From assembly GCA_028095005.1 (NCBI GenBank), contig CM051460.1, positions 290,831,074 through 290,895,073 on the forward strand: 64,000 nt of DNA. Direction: 5' to 3'. The position numbers and the translations under genes are program-made. This document shows, one piece after another, positions 56,846 to 64,000 of this stretch (position 1 is the stretch's first letter; each line of letters opens with the position of its first letter). Source of the stretch: Rhynchospora pubera (taxonomy: Eukaryota; Streptophyta; Magnoliopsida; Poales; Cyperaceae). Under the pieces are notes generated by a model. It had not been told where the DNA came from. It saw nothing but the letters and a program-made list of their open reading frames with translations, and ran no database searches.

Positions 56846-57300
56846 CATAAGGTGTTTGTAGTATTTAAATGCAATGCCTCCCAAGTGTCCTGCACCGATC
56901 ACAGCCCCAGCCCCACCAAGTGCAAATTTTCAAAATTCCCTCAAAGCCTTCCACTGAATAAATTAAATTAGTTTGTCTTTGACACAAGATAACAGGAGCA
57001 AAGGGTCAACTCTTTGTCATTCAATTGACCTAAAAAATTATGTAAAATGAGTTTAGATTAAGCTCAAAAAATAAATTTTTTTTCTAATTAATCAACACTA
57101 ACCATGAGAGATCGGTTTTAAATACCCAATAGATACAATTTAAAATTAAGCATTAAAAAAAGATCCTAGAAATTAGAACTAAATCAATTTTGACATTTAT
57201 GACATAGATTTCCAATCAAAATAGAAAGAAAATCAGGCGAAATCTGAGGTCCATAGACCGGATCAGAGGTGATGAACTCGTCAAGGTCAGCACGGTTCAT
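56846..57300 (-). pseudogene. Captured two-exon fragment of a small membrane-like protein gene
   Basis: An ATG at 57300 opens MNRADLDEFITSDPVYGPQ, then the reading is lost at 57244 where the expected GT donor is absent. An acceptor at 56954 resumes with WKALREF, an in-frame stop, then KFALGGAGAVIGAGHLGGIA and FKYYKHLM, ending at a GT donor (56845). The second part is a glycine/alanine-rich hydrophobic helix, like small mitochondrial or ER membrane proteins. The parent gene was not identified. A missing donor and a stop make it non-functional. It lies inside the CACTA element and is probably captured host sequence. Confidence 0.55.
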
Positions 57301-58305
57301 TTAAGGAGAAGCTGGTTACGGACATAGGTTTCTTGAAATTTCCTCATGCTACAACCTATGAAAAATTTAAATTAAGATAATAGAGAATATAGGATATTTA
57401 ATGGGTTGAAACAGTCAAGGGGAAATGAAATACATAAACTAAACATGTCATTAATTAATAAGACGGGTTGTCTCTAGGTAGAGAAGCATTGATTTGGTTT
57501 GGTTAGGAATCGCTGTACGAAGGGAAGATATGATGTATCGCCGCTGCTATCTCGACAGCAGAGCCAAGCCTACACCATTCTTCTATCTGCAATTTTAGCT
57601 AAACAAGTTATGATCATTCAGTAAACTAGATGGTATATAGAGTGTGCCTAGCTGTGAAAAGAGGAAAAATGTATTGTATTGCACGTATAGTGTGGTCAGG
57701 ACCTCTCTGCACAAACAATAAATCTATGTCTGTACAATTGCTCCTAAGAATGAAAAATTTGTTGTCACCAATAAAAAGATAAAAGATAACGTATCAAAAA
57801 TGCTGATAGAATTAATGGACACGTTGAGCAGTGGATAATTTGATAGCGAGGCATAACTTCAATGGGAATTATATGACAACAAAAGCAAATTCAGCTCTTA
57901 ATAACTTTCCCTTCGCATTAATTATATGATATTAGTTTATTTTCTTATGCTAAAATGGAATCAAAATGTATTAAAGAACTAACAAAATTGCATTTTTAAA
58001 CTTAGTGTAAATATGTTGAATAAATTGTATCGTCAGACTTTCCAATACAAATTATACAATTTACAAGGCCGAAGTTCCATCTAGTGACATATTCAAAAGG
58101 GAAAAGCTTAACTACAAATCAAGAAGAACTAATACTTACTTAAATTCCACATAAATAATCTTCAAAATTAACTGTACATCTACTTCAACCTAATAATAAA
58201 AATACTACCTAGCTATTATACAAGAGCTTGAAATTTCTCAATTGACACCTGGAATCATGTAGTACACAAACACAACTAAAAACAAGTGAATAAAACACTA
58301 CTCAC

Positions 58306-58546
58306 ATTTGGCGAGCTTGGCTAGTTTTTCAGAGGTGTGATGAATCCCTAGATCGATCTTAGAAGCTCGTCTGTTGAACTCGGACTGAATCCCTCAGATC
58401 TTCTCAAACCCAATCCCTATATCCGGCGACAACCTTACCACCGCTACTACGCGCATCGAAATTCAACAGCTTACTGACGCTCTCACGACCGATCGGAACT
58501 CGTTGACGCGATCTCTATACGAGGAATGCGCCTCTCGAGTGGTCAT
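58306..58546 (-). pseudogene. Captured first exon of a SYP3/syntaxin-5-type SNARE gene
   Basis: An ATG at 58546 begins MTTREAHSSYRDRVNEFRSV, matching the S-x-x-x-RDR-x-x-EF start of syntaxin-5 family (plant SYP31/SYP32) proteins. Coding then shifts frame and continues ESVSKLLNFDARSSGGKV. Further on, EFNRRASKIDLGIHHTSEKL, AKLAK matches the conserved SYP3 block and ends at a GT donor (58305). An inverted copy of the leader (58383-58414 against 58593-58627) sits between these parts, so the exon is rearranged. SYP3 proteins are Golgi t-SNAREs; this copy is a non-functional fragment, since the SNARE and membrane domains are absent. Confidence 0.7.
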
Positions 58547-59619
58547 CAACGATGGAATCGAACTAGATCGATTTGGATCAGATCTGGAATAGGCATTGGG
58601 TTTGAGAAGATCTGAGGGATTGATTCGGAACTCCGCGTGAGGGATTGATGACGGCGCAAGAACTTAGGGCCAGAAATAGGAGGCGATGGAGGCTAGGTTA
58701 AAAGACAGATAAGAACATAGACAGAACAATTTGAAATTAATATGAAATGGGGAGGGGACTTAAATGGGGATTGAATTGATATACACTTAATAAATGAAAT
58801 TGAATATAGTTGTAATTTATTTGCCCACCAATTTTATTTACCTATATTATATACATATAATTCTGTAAACTTACGAAAATTGAACTCATAAATTTTTTAT
58901 GCGAATTAAGAAGATTGTTCTGAAAATGGAATTGGAGAAATTAAGATAATAATTATTTTTCCATAGAGTTTCTTTATAATTTACATCAATAACTTGAATA
59001 ATCATCAATAATACATTCTCCGGCTTAGAAATGTTCGAGATTTAAAAAAAAAATTATAACGAATGAATTGCTCATCTATCCAAAATTAAATCAACGAGAT
59101 GGTCGAGAAGGTGATTATTTTTTAAGTACAGTATGATTTACAACTTTTTAAGTACATCGTGATTTACCACTTTCAAATACGATTAATTAATTATTAATTT
59201 AATATATTGATGTGCAAAACCTAAGTTCAGTTGACATTTCATATTAACAAAAAATTAAGTCTAACAGTATACAGATTTATCGTTATATTCAAATATAACA
59301 CTAATGAATATTTTCACACAGATTAATTGTTGGCATAGAATTATTAAGAAATAAATGATTAAATCTGTGCAAGTACTTTTCTATCGGAACAAAATTACCA
59401 TTTCAGTTTTGAAATAAAATACAACTTTAATAACAGAGCGTATTTGCTTGATAATTTTGAAAATATACAACATCATTGTTAAATTCATATTTGTCTCTTC
59501 ATTTTATTGAAAAACTTTGTGCATGCAGCTTTGCGTGGAAGCTTTATTTCATATTCGCTCATCATTAATACATATTATTATTCCAAGATAATAGACCTTG
59601 TATTAAGAGAAGTCTTTGG

Positions 59620-59900
59620 ATTTGATCTAATTGTGTGTGTTGTGTCAAACACGGTCATGTTGGAGTTTCATGTCATGTCGTGTTGGCACGAACTATTTTT
59701 TTAATTGTGTCGTTTCGTATCTTGCCGTATCATGCCGTGCTAAATGGTGAAAGGAGCAAACATGACACGCATTTTGGAATGGCACGATTGGCACATCGTG
59801 TTGTGTTAGTCGTGTCAAACTATTTTATTATTTTTAAAGTTAAAAAATATATGAAAAAAATTAAAAGTAAAGAATTTTTTTTTATCGAAACGTAATAATT
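59620..59900. repeat. Interspersed repeat, copy of the GTGTCGTGTC family
   Basis: TTAGTCGTGTCAAACTATTT and the A-rich sequence after it match 13575-13640. The upstream part repeats TCATGTCATGTCGTG motifs. Confidence 0.6.
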
Positions 59901-62900
59901 AATAATTTATTTGTGAAATAAATATATCAGAAATTGACCCGTAAAAGAAAAAGTAAGTAACATTTCTTGTATGTGATCATATTAACACCATATTTTATTT
60001 TAGTTTTATATGTGCAAACAATGTTTTTAATTATACTAATGTTTTAATCCATATAATAAATATATTCTTTCAAGAAACTCCTATATCAGCATTACTAAAT
60101 ATTTTAAGTATTTAAGTATTCTAAAAATATAATACGTAAATCACCATTCTACATATATTTAGCCCGTTGAATTATTTTATTAATACTTTTATTGTTTCCA
60201 TGCATGAACGATTTTTTACACATTAGTTTTTATTCAAGACCGCCATATCTATGTCAATAATCCTAAAATCTAACTCGCATGATGGACCCTCTCTGTCCAA
60301 TACATTTATTCTAAAAAAATTATGCTTTAAAAATCGATTGTAACATTTCAATTTGATCTCCATATTAGAATATGAAAGGAATGCTGAACTTTTTTTTTTC
60401 ATTTTTAATATATGATTTTTGTATATTTTTTTCAGATTAAATGATGAATTGTGAAAAAAAATAATTTTCTAAAAAAAGGAAAAAATTATAAAAACATTCT
60501 GAAAAGGTAAAAATTTTATTTTCCTCTAATTTGCAATATGCACAAATGATTTTTTCTAAATCTCTACATATAGCACATTTTACTTAAACATATAAATTCA
60601 CTACATTAGTACCAAATTTCATAATTACAAATAGATCCACTTAAACCATTCCACTTTGGATACTCTGTAAAATTAATTAATTGGTAATTCCGAACTAATT
60701 GTAACAAAGTATTTGTTATTTAAATTTAATTTAAATTTACATACAACTTTATAAAAAAAGATTTATGAATTTTAATTAAAATATGTCTTAATATAAAATA
60801 TGACAAATTCAATGGTAAAACATAAATTTCTGAAAGGGTAATTTTGTCTTAAATGTCACATCTATAAATTGTACGGTAGCATTTAGCACATGGAAGAGCA
60901 AAAAGTTAGCAAAAAAAAAAATTATGAAACGATATTAGATGAACGTTTTTGTTTGGGAATTTTGGAAATATTCTCAAGAAAATCACTTGCTATTTTTATG
61001 GTTTGGAATTTCTTTCCCTTATTTTAAATTTTCTGATTTATTTTAGTGGCAACAGTGGGTACCATCTGTCATTGTCCCAAAAAAATTAGGTACGATTTTT
61101 TTACCAAATCTTTTAGCTAGTTTGGCGGGCTTCAAATTATGGAAAAAATGAATTTTTAATTCCTCTGGCAATGAAAAATAAATTTTGTAGGCACTGATTT
61201 GTGCGAAAAATTTGGCGGGAGAAGAAAATAAGGAGGGAAAAAGATTATAGGGAATTTATTTTGGCGCAATCTGGAATTCCGTATCCTTAATTTTTATTTA
61301 TCCTATTTTAATTTACATGAACTGGATATAAACAGGTTTATAAGACTGATATTTATTAAAATGAGCTTGTAACATACTAGTAATATTATGAGTTTTATTA
61401 TTATTATTATTATTATATTTACGTAGATCTAATAATCCCATTTTTATGACATTTATTATGTTATTTACGTGTAATATATGTCATTATAATTTTATTTTTT
61501 AAATATATTAAAAAAAGTTTACGAGTTCATGGTTTTAGGTTTTTTTTTTAATTTTGGATGTTGCTTTTTCTGTGTATGTACCAAAAAAAAAAGTTCGGCA
61601 ACTATAATGGAATGGCCATCCACGAGATTGATTTTTTTTTCCAAATAAAAAAGGTTTAATTTATTTGAAATCATATTAATAAGATAGTTGCCACTTGTCA
61701 TTGAAGAAGATATGGTTTATTAATCACCACAAAGTCACAAACCATCAATTTATTTCCTCCCTTCAATTTCCTATAACTGGCTTTGGAATATTCAATTTCT
61801 ATTTGGAATATTCAATTTCTATTAAAGGGGACAGTTGGTACCGGCGGCATAAAAAAGAGGCGCGACAATTGATTTTGGTCGAGGCGCGCAATTTTGGCGG
61901 AGCCAATTCAGTATTTACAATTTCATTTCAATTTATCAAACTAACTAATAGAATCATCTTAACTAAATATTTAATTCAGCATAAAAAAGAAGCACGACAA
62001 TTAGTTTTCTTAGGTCATAAAAAATATTTAATTTGATGAGTTATTTTTATAAACCTGTCAAATGGTACACTAAAATTGAAATATAGTATTTTTTTTTGAC
62101 ATGAGAATAATATCTAGTATCTACAACCAGAATATATCTTTTTGTATATAATGAATAAAGTTTGGTACGCGTGTAACTCAGAAATTATACCTTTCGCTGA
62201 TGCCACTTGGGAACAATCTAAATATATATATTATTATATTTTATTTTATTTTTCTACAATCATACAATTATATATTTAATTTTTGTCGCTGATTTCAATT
62301 AACGACCTAGATTAATTATAGGTCACGGATCCATGGATAGAATCTGTGAGACAACAAACTGAACCAATCGAGCAGCACCACGTGTGCATCTCGAATTCTC
62401 GATTGATTATTTTTTGAGAAATAGATTGGAAAAAATGTTATTCTATTTTTTGTGAGAAACACGTCATTTCCCTCTCCGCGTGTAGTTACATTAAAGATAA
62501 AATCCTTCCTTCCCCTCAATTTCAAACTTTCAATTGACAACATCCTTTTAATTTTAACAGAAAACATATTAAATTAGGATGTAATGTTCTGTCCAATAAT
62601 AATAAATTGGAGAGCAGAAAAAAAAATCAAACATAAAGCAAAACATTGGCTTCGTGCATGTGGGACCCTCACCCACCAACAAAATGAGCTGTCAAAACGG
62701 AGGGAATAAAATTTGATATAAATGATTTTTGGCGCTATCAAAAAGGAGGGAAACGATTAACAAATTCATATTACTGTTACTCATACATTGTTGATGCATC
62801 GGACTAACTTTTTGACATTTTTGTTGACTTCTATTGAGATTAAACTCCATCGCAAGATGGTGCTAAAATATTTTTTTATAATCCAACGAGGATATTTTGA

Positions 62901-63290
62901 AAATATTTAATTATACTAGCATATGTGAGAGTAATAATTTTTTAATTACTATAATTATAGAAAAATTATTGGCACAAACTTCATTTTAAGTAATTTTTAG
63001 TGTATTTCCAATCATTAATCTATTATGAAATTTGAATATGAAAATTACATAAAACGGTATGGATCAATCATTTAAACTTTGAATTTGAGATTAGGTCGTA
63101 TTTGAACTTGAGTTGTTAATTGAAACTGGTACACAACAAAAAACAAATGTACTGAAATTGAAATTGGTACACATAAGAAAACGAAGCAATTTTATCAAAT
63201 ATTGATCCATATAAGCGTCGATATTCTAACACATTAAATCACCAAGTAATTTCAATTTAAAAAACTTTGTAATTTGTTTATTAGAGTTTG
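59901..63290. other. Interior of the CACTA element without genes
   Basis: AT-rich, with an (ATT)n tract at about 61397-61415 and short direct repeats (GGAATATTCAATTTCTATT twice near 61785-61820; CATAAAAAAGA(A/G)GC(A/G)CGACAATT twice near 61849 and 61980). No coding region was recognised. Confidence 0.6.
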
Positions 63291-63627
63291 TATTGATATG
63301 TGTCAACTAGCGACTCCAATTACAAGCGACTATAAGAAAAATAATTTGCGTCTCTATCCGAAAGAGTTATACGTCCTAACTAATACGCGTCCCTGTTGAT
63401 ATGTGTCAGCATACCGACGCGAATTACATTCAGCATATTCGCGTCCCTACAGAGAACTAGAGAGCGTCTCTAGATAGAGGGTTGTTGCGTCCTAACTAAT
63501 ATTTGTCGGGCTACCGACGCAGCTTAGAAGTCCTAAGCCCGTTTTTTTCTTTCTGCGTCCCTATTTGATTGAGAGACGCTAACACGTTGGTGCTGCGACG
63601 CAATAAAACGAAATTCTAGTAGTGAGG

Positions 63628-64000
63628 ATCATAAGTTCATGACAATTTAATGAAGGAATCGGTTCCTCTCCATTTCACGAGCCTCATTGGATTGACCATT
63701 TTCGCTATCTACTGAATAATATAATATGCCAGATCAAGGTGTACATGCACTGCCCTAGTTAGAATAATTAAATGCTACAGTTTATTCAGATCTGAGTTTT
63801 CCTATACTCACCGTATATCTCGGGCATTAAATTTTATGCAGCTATTCTAACAAATTGACAAATCCAGTAAATTTGAAAGGAGAGTTCATGATCTTGAGTT
63901 TATTTTTTGTTAATCGAGGTAAGATATTTTTCACGTGCTAAATTGAAAAGTTGCATTGGAAACAGAGATGTCAATTGAAAAGGACTTGCTTTATGGAGGA
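63628..64000. other. Flank of the CACTA element, no gene seen
   Basis: Unique-looking AT-rich sequence up to the window edge, without a recognised feature. Confidence 0.5.

Larger units (their letters stand above)
54891..63624. mobile_element. CACTA-type element with captured host sequence, 8734 bp
   Basis: The ends CACTACTAGAAT and (complement) CACTACTAGAATTTCG are flanked by the 3-bp target duplication AGG (54888-54890, 63625-63627). Both subterminal 300-500 bp regions are GC-richer and repeat GCGTCCCTA, GCGACGCAA and similar GACGC motifs. No transposase is visible. The interior contains pieces of at least two host genes on the minus strand, a minisatellite and older repeat debris, including a fold-back family arm near 63000-63110. 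Confidence 0.85.

Overview
The window is AT-rich nuclear DNA from a flowering plant, most likely a eudicot. The evidence is a 12-exon serine palmitoyltransferase LCB2 gene with plant-type short introns, four MIR169 hairpins, a LAX PANICLE 2-like gene, and plant transposon superfamilies (MULE, CACTA, hAT and tRNA-derived SINE). The species cannot be told from the sequence. Most of the open reading frames are chance frames in AT-rich DNA.

Layout. 1-5.3 kb is a Mutator-like (MULE) region. It has a frameshifted transposase on the minus strand, two small divergently transcribed ORFs with their own TATA boxes, and many copies of a palindromic CGCG-TATA-CGCG motif. 5.6-7.0 kb holds tandem hairpins and a hAT element inserted in the loop of a fold-back element. 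7.4-7.9 kb and 11.4-11.75 kb are the two halves of a tandem duplication, each with two MIR169 hairpins behind a conserved TATA box. A 105-bp, almost perfect inverted repeat lies at 12.5 kb. Fold-back elements fill 16.3-17.2 kb. The LAX2-like gene (minus strand, 18.9-20.3 kb) carries a hAT MITE in intron 1, and its last exon was not found. 20.5-28.3 kb is gene-poor.

28,387-34,123 is a complete CACTA-type element with 3-bp target duplication and termini, set inside an older fold-back element. It encodes no recognisable transposase but carries two intact genes whose products look like DUF4283-type proteins. The element is built from two similar modules. 34.4-41 kb is gene-poor with MITEs and a SINE. 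LCB2 spans 41.0-45.6 kb (minus). 46-54.5 kb is again MITE-rich. 54,891-63,624 is a second CACTA element with 3-bp target duplication. It has picked up pieces of at least two host genes: the first exon of a SYP3/syntaxin-5-type SNARE and a two-exon fragment of a small membrane-like protein gene.

How it fits together. The host content is one housekeeping enzyme (sphingolipid synthesis at the ER), one developmental regulator and one microRNA locus whose family targets NF-YA mRNAs. They share no evident pathway. The most unusual content is in the mobile DNA: the two-gene CACTA without transposase and the MULE with palindromic TATA-containing repeats and accessory ORFs.
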